The translations under genes were made by a program, and so were the position numbers. The notes beneath the pieces are model-generated. The model ran no database searches, was not told the origin of the DNA, and saw only the letters and a program-made list of their open reading frames with translations. A stretch of 64,000 bases of DNA from Posidonia oceanica. Lineage: Eukaryota > Streptophyta > Magnoliopsida > Alismatales > Posidoniaceae. Shown piece after piece: positions 10,641 to 22,365 of the stretch (its first letter is position 1; each line of letters opens with the position of its first letter). Location of the stretch: positions 51,612,001-51,676,000 of the forward strand of contig JAZBRS010000060.1 of NCBI GenBank assembly GCA_037176725.1, read 5' to 3'.

Positions 10641-12269
10641 ATTATTATTTTTCTTCTCCTTCTTCTTCCTTTCTTTTTCTTCCTTTCTTCTTCTTTCTTT
10701 TCAATTTTTCTTCCAATCCGGCCCAACTCTTCCCCTCCTTCCTTCTTTCTTTTTTTTTCTTTTTTTTTTTACTCCGTGTGCAGGCCCGCCCTGCCAGCTT
10801 CCTCCTCTTCCCTCCTTCTTCTTCTTCCTTCTTCTTCCTCAGCTTCTTCTCCCGCGAACACCAGCTCCCTCCCTCTTCTTTGAATTCAATTTCTTCCCTC
10901 TCTGTCATCTCACCTACAGCTCGCTGCTCCTCTCTCAGCTCTCAGCGGATCCTCCACAGGGGCATTTATTGCCCATCGCCTTGCCGGCCGCTCGTCTCCA
11001 TCAGCAGCAGCAGCCCTGCACTGGTGGGAATTCAAAATTCCACAACGCGCTTAACCTCGTGCCCCCTGTTTAAACCTCAGCTCCACTCCTCTTTCACCAC
11101 CTTTTTTCCGTCCTGAGAGAGCAATCCAGGGCCCTGAGAGCCTCCATTCTCCTCCTCTCTTCCTCTGCAAAATCAGCCTCTTCCTCCTCTTCCTTTCCAC
11201 TAAAACTAGCACCCGTTCCACCCAGCAAACCACTCCCATTTCACCCCTCAATCTCACCCAACTACTAGCATCACAGCCCTCCATCTCATGACCAAGACCA
11301 TCCCTGAAACCATCCCCAATCACCCAAAATCCTCAGCAGAACCCAACACCTCCACCTTCCAAAAGTCCCGACACCTCAGATCCGCAAACTTCCCTAAACT
11401 CCACCCAGCATTCCGCCTAATCACCACCTTCTCAGACCACCTGAGCTTCCCCTCTAACCCTTACCACAGCTGCAACCATCCACAGCAAACACCTAGCCAC
11501 TTTTCTGCTAGAAAATCCCTCCATCACCAATCTCCTTCTCCAGCCCTCCGCCGGCCCTTCCAAGCATCCAGAGACCTTCACCCATCACCCAGAAGTCCAC
11601 CAGCGACCTCCATCCAATCCAAAGGGCAGCATACAGTCACCCCCACCTCAGGCGATCCACTGGGTACCCAAAGTTCCCATTTATCGCGCCAGCCTGTAGA
11701 GCTCCATTCCAAGCATTCAGCAAGCTCCGGGGACCCGCACAGAGTCGCTCCAAGCCTACACAAGCCATCAGCAACGCCTCCAGCAGCCAGATGAACCTCA
11801 TTGGCATCTACTGAAATAGCTCACGTCGGGGGGACTTCTCAGCCAGCGGAACAGGTACCCTTCTTCTCCAGTAGCCTAATTCTCTCCCCCTCTTGCTTTT
11901 CCACCCCTCAGATAGGGGTTCTACTCCCTCTTTCGCCGGATCAGCACCGTCGCTGACCCGTCTTCTCCGACGAGCTCAAAGCTCGCCTCACCACTCCGGT
12001 TAGTAGAACGTCTCGCCAATTGTCGCCCGAGGTCCGCACGAGCTCCAGGAGCACGACCCTACCTCCGGTTTTCCCTGGCATCACTCCGATCACCCGCTCC
12101 TCCTCCAGAAGGCCTGCAGTCCTCCGCCGCCTTCTCTGGTCTGCTCCAGGCTGCGTCACGAGCCGCCAACGCCACTCAGACCTCCGCCTGTCTCCGGAGC
12201 ACGCCGCCCGCCGCTCAGCGCCTCTCCAGCAACCCCTCTTCCTCTTCTCTGGCTGCTGGTAGCAACTGC

Positions 12270-13440
12270 TACAGTGGCCATTTCCTCTGCATTTTTACTG
12301 TTCCTTTATTTCTTCTTACTATGCTTATTTTACCATGCATTGCATTTCTGCCTCATGTTTTTATTTTATTGCTTTCCGATCCTGCCATCGTTTAAGAATC
12401 ATTTAAGTTTGAATTTAAATCATATGAAATTGCATAAAAAACCTAAAAAACTGTCTAATTGCATGTTAGTCCTGCTGTGTTATTCTTTAAGTTTTATTTT
12501 AGTTCAGACCCTGCATGTATTTTTATTTGCTTTTTAGTCCTCTACAGTTACAGTCTATTTATTTTTCTTTACTTCCAGCCCAGTAATTTATTTTATTTAC
12601 ATTCTAGTCCAGTTCCAGTTCATTTAAATTTCTATCCAATTAATTTCTAGCCCAGTTACTTTTTTATTTACATTCTGGTCCTGCAGTAGTTCAAATGTAG
12701 TTTTATGCTCTTTATTTTCTAGTCCAGCATCTTTTTATTTTTGCATGTTAGTCCTTTAGTTGTTAATCTCATTTAATATCCTGTTTTTACCTTAGTAAAT
12801 TGCATTTTAGCCCTCCTCTTTACTTTATTTGTTTTTTGGTCCTCCGATCGGTTGATTAAAGCATTTATTTTTCATCTTTTCTTACTGCATTGCATTTTTA
12901 TCCCTTGTTTTCTGATTTTTGCACATAGGTCCTTCATTTGCATGCACAGTATCTGTTTTTCAGCATTTTTTCTTATAAAATTGCATTTTAGACCCTGCAT
13001 GTTTCAAAATTGCACATAGGTCCTCTGCATGTTTATAAAACTCATTTAAATGCATATTTTTGCTTATAAAATTGCATTTTAGCCCCTACATATTTAAAAA
13101 TTGCACATAGGTCCTCTTTTTAATTCACATACCATTTAAAATCACAGTTTGCCTTATAAAATTGCATTTCAACCCCTGCATGTTTCAAAATTGCATGTTA
13201 GTCCTCCACATGATTTCAAAACTTATTCAAATGCATGTTTACCGTATAAAATTGCATTTTAAACCCTGCATTTTGTAAAATGGCACTCAGACCCCAAGTT
13301 TTCAAAAGCCTTGCACATAAGCCCCTAACTTTTCAAAATTCTTGCATTTAGGTCCCCTACTTTTTCAAGATTGCATATAGGTCCCTAAGTTTTCTGAAAA
13401 GTCATTCTTAGGTCCTTTCTTGCATTCCTGCATGCATTTG
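12270..13440 (+). repeat. Degenerate TTGCATTTTAGNCC repeats in LTR 1
   Basis: Short units of the form AAATTGCATTTTAGACCCTG, often followed by CATGTTTCAAAATTGCACAT and AGGTCCTC, recur at irregular spacing over more than 1 kb. The same region is present at 37300-38290 in LTR 2 and reversed at about 18500-19340 in the solo LTR. It is non-coding. Confidence 0.7.
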
Positions 13441-13708
13441 TACTCACTCATCTTTGCATTTGGCATTTTTGCATACACTTAAGCATACTTAGCTCCCATT
13501 TACATGGGAGGACCTGTTTTGCACACCCCAAGGACCTTCTTTACACTTAGATCCATTTTTCTCCCCTGTTCTGGCCCTTCTGCCTTAAAGCCAACTTATC
13601 TCCTGATCTGACCGTTGGATCTTCTCAACCAAGCTACTTGGACGATCCCGGTGGAGCGCTCTTTCACATGGACCAAACATTTCTCAGATCAAGCTTCAGA
13701 TTTCCAAG

Positions 13709-14026
13709 GTAAGTCCTCCTGAACCCCTGCACAGCATTCATTTGCACACCATTTGCATTGCATGCATGGTTTTTGCTTTCTGTTTCCTCGAGCATATAGA
13801 CTAGTACTCCCTCTTCCTATCTATCAACTCTGTCTCCTCTTTTCACGTACTCTCTGTGCCTTGTGTTGTGTTTCCCCTGGATTCACTTGACTTTCTCCCC
13901 CCTTTTCCACGATCCGATCGCATCGCGAGCTTTTGGCAGCGTGCGAGACATATCGTGGGACACTTTGGTGGGAAACAGTCACAAGACAGTGGTAATCCCT
14001 CCACTTGCTTCCTTTCCCCTTTGTAG
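13709..14026 (+). other. Candidate LTR intron (LTR 1)
   Basis: A near-perfect plant 5' splice site, CCAAG|GTAAGTCC (GT at 13709), is followed 318 nt later by a pyrimidine-rich run and TTTGTAG|GTC (AG at 14025-14026). Both sites are conserved at 38574-38891 in LTR 2 and on the minus strand at 17886-18212 in the solo LTR, although the LTRs differ by about 10% elsewhere. Known Tat elements such as Ogre splice their RNA. Whether this pair is used is inference. Confidence 0.45.
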
Positions 14027-14179
14027 GTCTTCACACCTACATTGCGTGGTCTTTTAGCGGCGCTTGTTCTTACACTTGCATCGTTTACCTCCCCTTTGCT
14101 TCTCTTACTCTTCCCCTTTGCTTCTCTTATTCTTCCCCTTTGCATCTGCATCTGCATGGCTTTATCGATGTTTTATTTC

Positions 14180-14560
14180 GCCTGCTTTGGCACCGTTTTG
14201 CGTGCCCGCTCTGTCTTTGGCACCGTTTTGTGTGCCCGCTTTGCTTTCTTGCACCATTTCGCGTGCCTACTTTGTTTTGGCACCATTTTGAGTGCCCGCT
14301 TTTCTTTTGTCACCGTTTTGCGTGTCCACTCTGTCTTTGGTACTGTTTAGCGTGCCCGCTTTGCTTTCTTGACCCGTTTCACGTGCCGCTTCTGTTTCTT
14401 GCACTGTTTTGCGTGCTAGCTTTGTTTTCTGCACTGTTTCGCATGCTGCTTTGTTTTCTCGCACCGTTTTGCGTGCCAATCTTGTTTTCTTGCACCGTTT
14501 TGCGTGCCGCTTCCGTTTCTCGCATTGTTTTGCGTGTTTTATGCTATTTTCTCTTGCATG
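14180..14560 (+). repeat. Tandem GGCACCGTTTTGCGTGCC hairpin array, LTR 1
   Basis: There are about a dozen units of 28-33 bp. The arms GGCAC and GTGCC flank CGTTTTGC, followed by a CGCTYTGYYTT linker. Later units have the shorter arms GCAC and GTGC. The array is present in LTR 2 (39028-39420) and reversed in the solo LTR (17390-17750). Translated, it gives artificial Phe/Leu/Cys/Arg-rich ORFs. Confidence 0.85.
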
Positions 14561-15245
14561 TTGCCTGCATTGCTTGGTTTTACCGTCATTTTGCTTTTCC
14601 GCTTGCATTTGCTTATAGGACAGTGATGCTTACTGCCTGGAGTTCTCACGAGCCAGGTTTCGACCGGTTCGGAACACAGACAGCGTTGCTGAGCGCTTAG
14701 ACTGTACGTTTACTTCCTTGCATTGCATCCCACTACTTAGAGCACACCTTTGAGCATCCATTTAGGCATGCATTAGCACTAAGGCATTCAAACCTGCATT
14801 TCCCTACGTATGCGAGCGTAAGCCTAGAAAGACCGATTCTCGGGCATGTCGGGGGTGCCTAACACCTTCCCCGCACGTAACAGGAGTCCTTACCCAGTCT
14901 TTTAGCCCGTAATGACCATATTGCCCTTATCCGAGGCATGAGTCATATCATTTGCATCCATTTGCATTTGTTTTCCTTTGCATTGCTTTGCATTGCATGC
15001 TTTGCTTGGTTTTGCTTGTTAATCTACGCATTTCCCCGATTTTCCTTGTCTCCCAATAATAGACACGGTGGCAACTCTGAATTGTCTTATCTTCTTCTTT
15101 TCTTATCTTTTCTCCTCTATTTCAATAGTTTTGGAGTTGAGCCCTCCTCCTCGGACATAGCCACTTATAGTGAGCCTGATTCTGATCGGTGCACGTGAGC
15201 TTTTGGCAGTGTGCATGGACGATCTGAACACCGGGATTACTACAG

Positions 15246-15263
15246 TGGCGACTCTGCTGGGGA
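15246..15263 (+). promoter_or_regulatory. Primer-binding site of element B
   Basis: TGGCGACTCTGCTGGGGA lies one base after the LTR end. This sequence is the PBS type of Tat elements; a tRNA-Arg primer is reported for Ogre. Variants occur at 58040-58057 (element C) and in reverse at 53099-53116 (element D). The tRNA identity is from memory and was not checked. Confidence 0.85.
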
Positions 15264-16580
15264 TGCTAGACTTCGGCTTTCGTTTTGGCTTTTTTGCTGC
15301 TTGGGATTTGCTTTCCTTGTTTACCTTTGTGCCTCTTTTGCCTGTTTTGCTTGCTCTTCTGTACTGAATCCTAGCAAGTTGCCTTATGGCTACTTTGCTT
15401 GGGTTTTGCACCCCCCTTGCACCTCCTTTGCCTTGGTTTTTGCTCTGTCTTGCTCTGCTTTGTCTCTGTTGCTTGTTTACTTACTTATTTCCTTGCTTCT
15501 GCTCTTATTTGCTTTACAGCTTACCTGTCTTTACCTTCTTTATCTTGCTTGCTTATTATTGCCTTATTTCCTGCACAATGCATGTCTACATACTTGTTTG
15601 GCAACAATACATGCTTTTTGAATGATGAATGCTTCTTTTACACACTTGCTATGTCACTACACACACACATGCCCTGTATATATGCCTTTTGACATGATGA
15701 ATGTTTCTCTTCACTGTCATGCTCACGAACACTCGCACATGCCATGCACTTGCTTTTGCTCTGTTGTATGCTGTTTGCCCGCCATACTTGACTGATTTTC
15801 TTCCCTTTTGCACATGCCATGCCTAGGATAGTAGAGACTGTTTGCTCTCCCTGTGGTTAACTAAAAATGGCAAGTAAAAAGAACTTCTAGGAGCAACTAG
15901 AGACTTCAAACAATCCTACACCCCCTTGGGTTAATAAAATGCGCAAGATAAAAAACTTTAAGCATTTGCATAAGCATCATATAGGGCACGCATTCTTCTC
16001 ATCTGAGTCCACCTACTAGTCTGCGAAGGACGGTTCCAGCCTCTTGTTCCACTGCTTCTGGCGTGGACCAAGTCAGTCTGTCTGTCCCCCCTTGTCTAGG
16101 GGTCGAGTCGGTGTAGTGGAGAGTACTGCCCACACTTTGGCGGGGTCAAGGCCACCAACGCACCACCCTATTATTTCCTCAGCTCTGGCTAGGAGTTCGA
16201 CAGGGAGCCTACTTTTTTCTGACCTGAGTCGGTGACCCGTACACCTGGGGATACCTGAAGTAGATCACCTACTAGGATACACTAGATAGGTGAGGGGGGC
16301 ATACTAGAAAGCATACATACCATTCATGCCATCTAACTTAACTCATTTGCATCTGTCTTTTAGTTTCTAATCCTTGATTGTCTCTGCTTGTGTCAACAGT
16401 GATCGGTAAGCGAGTTCCCTTTGCTAGAGCTCGAGTACTGTACCTTTCTGACACCCCTGTTGCGACCTTGTTCGCGACCATTCCCTTTCTGAGCTATCCG
16501 CCTTTGCGACGATAGCTCCTAATAGGAATCGCCCTTTGCATACCCGTCGCAGCCCTATTCTCACGTGCTCTAGGTCAGCA
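15264..16580 (+). other. 5' leader of element B
   Basis: This is untranslated sequence between PBS and gag. The first part (15264-15830) is C/T-rich. The second part contains a block conserved between elements: GCAYGCATTCTTCTCATC then GAGTCCACCTAC (about 15985-16015), the CGAGTCGGTG part (about 16100) and GACCCGTACACC (16236). The same blocks are found in element C (58380-58893) and, in reverse, in D (about 52200-52530). Such conservation outside coding DNA fits a packaging or dimerisation signal (inference). Confidence 0.6.
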
Positions 16581-16707
16581 ATGGCCTAGTACGTCAGTGA
16601 GCCTCTCTTTACTCCTGTCACGGAGGGTGTTTCCACTTCGACCACTTCGGTTGCTCATTCTATCCCCTTTGTTCCTCCTCCGACGCCAGGGTTTCCTCCC
16701 CTGACGT
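16581..16707 (+). pseudogene. gag: gag, 5' end, element B (before solo LTR F)
   Basis: ATG at 16581 begins a gag N-terminus of 42 codons. It matches the start of the D gag (MAQRVSEP). Codon 3 is TAG (16587-16589) where D has CAG, a C-to-T nonsense change. The reading is cut at 16707 by the LTR. It resumes in the same frame at 22370 if the LTR and one copy of the target duplication are disregarded. Confidence 0.75.
16703..16707. other. Target-site duplication, left copy (solo LTR F)
   Basis: GACGT immediately left of the LTR matches GACGC (22366-22370) on the right at four of five bases. A 5-bp duplication is normal for Ty3/gypsy insertion; the one difference is a transition. Confidence 0.7.
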
Positions 16708-19700
16708 TGTAGTAATCCCAATCAGAATCAGGTTTACTATTAGCGGCTATGTCCGAGGAGGAGGGCTCAACTCGAAAACACTTAAAACAGGGGAGAAAAG
16801 ATAATAAAAGAAGAAGATAAGACAATTCAGAGTCGCCACCGTGTCTATTAATGGGAGACAAGGAAGACCGGGGGAAATGCGTGAGTTAACATGCAAAACC
16901 AAGCAAAGGATGCAATGCAAAGGAAAACAAATGCAAATGATATGACTCATGCCTAGGATAAGGGCAATATGGTTATTGCAGGCCAAAAGACTGGGCAAGG
17001 ACTCCTATTACGTGCGGGGAAGGTGTTATGCACCCCCGACACGCCCGAGAATCGGTCTTTCTAGGCTTACACTCGCATACGCAGGGAAATGCAGATTTGA
17101 ATGCCTAAGTGCCAATGAATGCCTATGTGAATGCTCAAAGGTGTGCTCTACGTGGTGGAATGCAATGTAGGAAAGTAAACGTGCAGTCTAAGTGCTCAGC
17201 AACGCTGTCTGTGTTCCGAACCGGGCAAAACCTGGCTCGTGAGAACTCTAGGCAGTAAGCATCACCGTCCTATATGCAAATGCAGGCGGAAAAGCAAAAC
17301 GGCGGTAAAACCAGGCAATGCGGGCAACATGCAAGAGAAAACGGCATAAAACACGCGAAATAATGCGAGAAACGAGAGCGACACGCGAAACAGTGCAAGA
17401 AAACAAAGCAGGCACGCGAAACGGTGCCAAAAGCAAGGTAGGCACGCAAAACGGTGCCAAAGACGAAGCGGGCACGCGAAACGGCGCCAAAGACGAAACG
17501 GGCACGCGAAACGGGCACGCGAAACAGTGCCAAAAGCAAAGCAGGCATGCGAAACGATGCCAAAAAGCAAAGCGGGCACGCAAAACGGTGCCAAAGACAG
17601 AGCGGACACGCGAAACGGTGCCAAAAGCAAAGCGGGCACGCAAAACGGTGCCAAAAAGCAAAGCGGGCACGGAAAAAGGGTGCCAAAAAGCAAAGCGGGC
17701 ACACAAAACGGTGCCAAAGATAGAGCGGACACGCGAAACGGTGCCAAAGTAGGCGAAATGAAACAACGATAAAGCCATGCAGATGTAGATGCCAAGAAAA
17801 AGAGCAGGAGAAGCGAAGGGGAGGTAAACAGCGCAAGTGTGAGAACGAGCGTTGTTTATAGACCGCGCAAAGTAGGTGTGAAGACCTACAAAGGGGAAGG
17901 GAAGCAAGTGAAAGGATTACCACTGTTTTGTAACTGTTTCCCCCTAAACCGTCCCACTATGTGTCTCGCACATTGCCCAAAGCTCGCAGTGCGATCAGAT
18001 TGTGGAAAAGGGGGAAGAAAGTCGTAATTAGTGGTGAATCCAGGGGAAACGCAACACAAAGCACTTGGGAATTCGCGAAAAAGGGGAGCAGAGTTGATAG
18101 ATAAGAAGAGGAAGTCCTATTCTACATGCTCGAGGAAACAGAAAGCAAAAACGATGCATGCAATGCAAATGGTGTGCAAATGAATGCTGTGTAGGGGTTC
18201 AGGAGGACTTACCTAGGAAATCTGAAGCCTGATCTGAGATCTGCTTGGTCCATGCTGAAGAGTGCTCCGCCGGGGTCGTCCAGGTAGCTTGGTTGAGAAA
18301 ATCCAACGGCCAGATTTGAAGATATTCCAGCTTTAAGGCAGAGGGACTAGAACAGGGGAGAAGAATGGATCTAGGTGTACAGGAGATCCTAGGGGTGTGC
18401 AAAACAGGTCCTCCCATGTAAATGAGAGCTAAGTGTGCTTGTGTGTGCAAGGAATGCCAAATGCAAGAATGCATGGGTGCAAATGCATGCAAGAACACGA
18501 GAAGGAACCTAAGAATGACATTTCAGAAGACTTAGGAACCTATATGCAAGTTTTGAAAGAGTGGGGGCCTAAATGCAAAGATTTTAAAAGATTAGGAGTC
18601 TAAATGCAAGATTTTTGAAAACTTGGGGGTCTGAATGCAATTTTGCAAGATGCAAGGTTTAAAATGCGATCTAATAAGGTAAACATGCATTGGAATAAGT
18701 TTTGCAATCAAATGAAGGACCTATATGCAATTTTAAAACATGCAGGGGTTGAAATGCAATTTTTGTAAGAAAAATGCAAGCTAAATGCATGCTGTGCATT
18801 ATGCAGAGGACCTAGGTGCAAAAATCAGGAAACAAGGGCTAAAAATACAATGCAATAAAGAAAAGATGAAAATTGAATGCTTGATAACAGATCAGAGGAC
18901 CACATTGCAAATAAGGTAAAGATCAGGACTTAACAGCAATTTAATAAGATAACAGCAAACATTTAGATGGCATTTAACAACTAAAGGACCTAACTGCAAA
19001 AATGAAAAGATGCTGGGGCAAACAGTAAAGCACAGCAAGCTATGTTGAACTAAGATTGGACTGATATGCAAATAAAGCAACTAACTGGACTAGATCTAAA
19101 GAAATAAAATTAGAACCACAACAGCAGAGGACCAACATGAAATAAAAGAAACATGCAGGACTTAATTTAAAAGATAGTTAAAGGAAATGAACTGCAGCTA
19201 GATGAGAGTGTAAATAAGCAAAACTATAGATTTTAACCGCAATTCCATATGATTTTAAATCAGAATTAAATAGATCTTAAACCGAGCAGGACCTAAGTGT
19301 AATATTAAAAACTTAACATGTAGGCAATGCAATGCAAATGCAAAATACTAAGCTAACAAAAAAATAAAAAAAACGAACCTGTTGCTTACCTGCAACAGGA
19401 GCTACGGCCGGAGCTCACCGGCGAGCTTTCTGGATCGGTGGAGGAGGGGCGACGCGGCGCGGGCGGAGCGCGGGGGAGACTGACGCGGTGTGTCGGAGCG
19501 GCGGGCGGCCTGTGGCGGAGCGTGGGGGCGCCGGATGGCACTGAGCGGCCGCTGCGGGTGCTGTCGGTGCCGAGGAAGAAGGGGTCTCCGGCGATCTCGT
19601 GCGGGCGGCACAGGCGACGAAAAGCCTCGGGGAAAGGCCGAGAAGCAAGAGGGGAAAGAGAGGAAGCTGGAGGAGAGGTCCTCCGCCCTTTTCGCGCGCT

Positions 19701-22365
19701 GGAGAAGGCCACCCACCTAGGTGGTTTTCGGTCGGCCGGGAAGAAGTTGTGACGGCACGTGGCGGCGGCTGCTGGTGCAGGAGTGGTTCGGGGGAGTCGC
19801 TGGAGGTCTGGGGAAGATGACGGAGCTTCCAGAAGTGCTTTCTGATGCTCGGAGTGGATTCTGGCTCGACCGAACTCTTACTGTGAAGGCTGAGGTGGGT
19901 ATAGTGTGTGGTGGTGTTCCAGGCCGAAGCAAGGGCACGGGCGGCTAGGTGGCTGTTCGAGGATCGCGTAGGAAGAGACAGAAGTGGATTCTACTGGGTG
20001 TGGAGAAAGTTATGGATATTTGAAGTTTTTGAAAAAAAAGGGGGCGAAGGTGTTTGTAGTGAAGCGTAGGGGCTGTGGGGTGTTTCGTGGTGAGATGTCA
20101 GGTGGGTTGTGAAGGTGGGAGCTTGGTGAGTACGATGGTGGAGTTTGGGAATTTTAGGATGCTTGTAGTGGTAGATTTTTAGTGATGAAGGCGGTTCTGG
20201 AAGTGTTTGGGTGCTGGCCACTTTGGGGGAGGATTCCGGGAAGGATTGGGGGTGTTTTTGGGTTCTGGAAGAAGGGTCAGAGAGCTGGAGATCTGGTGGT
20301 TGCAGGTGTGTAAGCCAAACTTCTTTCTGGATCCAAATCCTCAGGTTTTGTTCTCCTCAAAGTCTGCTGGTTTCAATGGTCAATGGGAGGAGGAATGGGT
20401 CTTTGTCCTTGGTTTCAGGCCACATGGCAAGGTGGTGATGGAGGTCGTGGGTAGTGGGGAGTGTTGGGAAGTCTATGGTGTCAGCTAGGTTTGAAAAAAA
20501 AAGAGGGGAGTCACGGGAGAGGAGAGGAGTTGTCTGGTTGTTTTGTTGTGAGAGGAGGAGAAGAATGGAAGAAGAAGAAGAGAAGGAGGGAAGGAGGAAG
20601 AGAACTGCGGGTGTGGGCCGTGGGCCTGCCAACTAGGAAAAGAAAAAGTGAACAAGAAAAGGAAGGAGAAAGGAAGAAGAGGAAGGAAAAAAAAGGAAGA
20701 AAATTAAAATAAAATTAGGATAGAAATATGGAGAAGTTTGAAAACAATTTAAGGTGGTTGTTTTTAAGTTTAGGATTTTTAGATTAGGTTTTTAATGGTT
20801 GTTTTTAATTGGTTAATTAGGAAGAGTTTTAATGTTTGATTTGGATTTTAAGTTCTCTTTTAATTTGCTTCTTGATCTTGTTTTAAATATTTGTTAAAAT
20901 TTTTAATTGTTCTTAGTTAGGTTTTTCTTATTAAGTTTTTCTTGTTGAGTTGGGATTTTAATTAGGATTTTTAATGGATTGTTTTTAAATTAATTGGGGT
21001 GAGTTTTAGATTTTTGATTTTAGTCCTTTAGGGTTTTGTTTAAGTCTTGTTTTAAATTTGATTTTGTTTGTTGAATTCTTTTAATATTTTTTAGTTAAGT
21101 TTTTCTTGTTTAATTAAGTGTTTTTAAATTTTTTATTGTTTGCTTTTTCTTTTTAATTAAGTTTTCAAATTGTTTCTTTTAGGATTGTTAAGTTAAGTTT
21201 TTTTCTCTTAATTACTTGCCTTAGCATTTTTAACTGTTTTCTTTCTTTTTAGGATTTGTTTTTCGATTGTTTTTAGTAGGGTTTTTACTCTAGCTTGTTT
21301 TGATTATATCTTGGTTTTTCTTTGATTTTATAGCATTTTATTTTTGTTTGTTTTGCATTTTTTAGCTTACACTCTTGATTTTTGGTTTTAGTTAGATTTA
21401 GTTAGGTTTTTGTTTTTAGATGTTTGTTTAAGTTTTTAATTATTTTTCTAAGGGTTCTGATTTTTTTTCTTTTATTTTAGAGTTTTGAAGGTTTTTAAGG
21501 GTTTTTTGAAGACTTATCAGAAGGGAGAAAGGAAAAGAGAAAGGAGCAAGAAAAAGGAGAAAAGTAGGAATAAAGAAGGAATGGAGGAGTTGAAAGAAAA
21601 CAATTTTTAGAAAATCAAAGTAAATGTTAAAAATAGGATAAAAATAGAAATAAGATTGAGAGGAGATAGATGCACAAGGGGGGCCCACAGGTAGGCAAGA
21701 AGAAGAGAGAGAAGGGAGCGGAAAGAAGGAAGATAATCAGGAGAGAGAGAGGAGAGAGAAAAGGATAATCCAAGAGAGAGAAAATAATAATTTGGGTAAA
21801 TGAAGGGGTTAGAAGTTTAGAAAAGAGGTGAAATTTGATGGGTGTGTGGCCTGGGGTCTCTAGTGTGCGACCTAGGGTTTGGGTTTGGTTTTGGGAAAGT
21901 TTTGGAAGGGTTTTGAGGTGTAGAAAAAGGGTAGTTTTACCTAGGTTTTCTAGGATTTTTAGGAGTGGTTTTGGTTTGAAAATTTCTAGGATTTTTGGTG
22001 GATTTGCTAAGTCAGGGATGGTGAGTTCTCCTATTTTTGATTAGTTTTTGGGCTTGGGAAAGGGATGTGATTCTAGGTTAAGTTTAGGCTGGTTTTGGAG
22101 GGAAAGAGAAAGGGAGAGGTGTAGGTTTGGACCTAGATTTGGGTGGTTTTAGGTTAAGGTCTTGGATGGTTTTAGGGTAAGGTTTTGAGAGGGTTTTGGG
22201 GTGGTTTTTTGAGTTAGAAAATGGGTGTAGTTCTAGATTTGGTTTTGAGGTTTGAGTTGGAGTTTTGATTTGAAAAGAAGGGTGAAGAGAAAGGTGTAGT
22301 TTTGGGTTTTTCCTAGCCGACAGAGAGATCCGCTAATTCAGCTCTGTCGAAATGGAGTGTCAACA
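16708..22365 (-). mobile_element. Solo LTR F (5.66 kb), reverse, inside gag of B
   Basis: This is a complete LTR of the A/B family on the minus strand. Its start (TGTTGACACTCC) is at 22365 and its end (GATTACTACA) at 16708. It has no internal region, so it is a solo LTR left by LTR-LTR recombination. It shows all landmarks of LTR 1 in reverse: GGCACC array (17390-17750), candidate intron (17886-18212), GCAT repeats, GC-rich segment (19390-19950) and the T-rich mirror of the A-rich tract (20700-21480). Flanks carry the GACGT/GACGC duplication. Confidence 0.93.
17390..17755 (-). repeat. GGCACG hairpin array within solo LTR F
   Basis: This is the reverse form of the 14180-14560 array. Units read GGCACGCGAAACGGTGCC followed by AAARRCAAAGC, with arms GGCAC and GTGCC. 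About a dozen units of 28-33 bp are present. Overlapping Lys/Arg/Ala-rich ORFs here come from the repeat and are not genes. Confidence 0.85.

Larger units (their letters stand above)
9139..15244 (+). repeat. LTR 1 (6.1 kb), shared 3' LTR of A and 5' LTR of B
   Basis: The LTR starts TGTTGACACTCC right after a PPT and ends GGGATTACTACA one base before a PBS, so a single LTR is bounded by both signals. Internal layout: pyrimidine-rich start, A-rich tract (9840-10640), pyrimidine tracts and GC-rich segment (10700-12260), TTGCATTTTAG-type repeats (12270-13440), candidate intron (13709-14026), GGCACC hairpin array (14180-14560) and a GCAT-rich end. It matches the LTR at 34031-40117 at roughly 88-92%, except for a near-identical tract of about 1.2 kb (12876-14073). 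Confidence 0.93.

Noticed and set aside
11288..11794. 168-aa Pro/Ser/His-rich ORF in LTR 1
   Set aside because: The matching segment of LTR 2 (36169-36435) does not keep the frame, and the composition only reflects C/A-rich DNA.
14005..14700. 231-aa ORF rich in Phe, Leu, Cys and Arg, with overlapping ORFs in other frames
   Set aside because: It is the translation of the GGCACC tandem array in the LTR. All frames and both strands are open because of the repeat, and the reverse solo LTR shows the same effect at 17248-17923.
19390..19950. GC-rich stretch with several ORFs of about 75-108 aa on both strands
   Set aside because: It is the GC-rich segment of solo LTR F and corresponds to about 11700-12270 in LTR 1. 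ORFs overlap on both strands with no domain.
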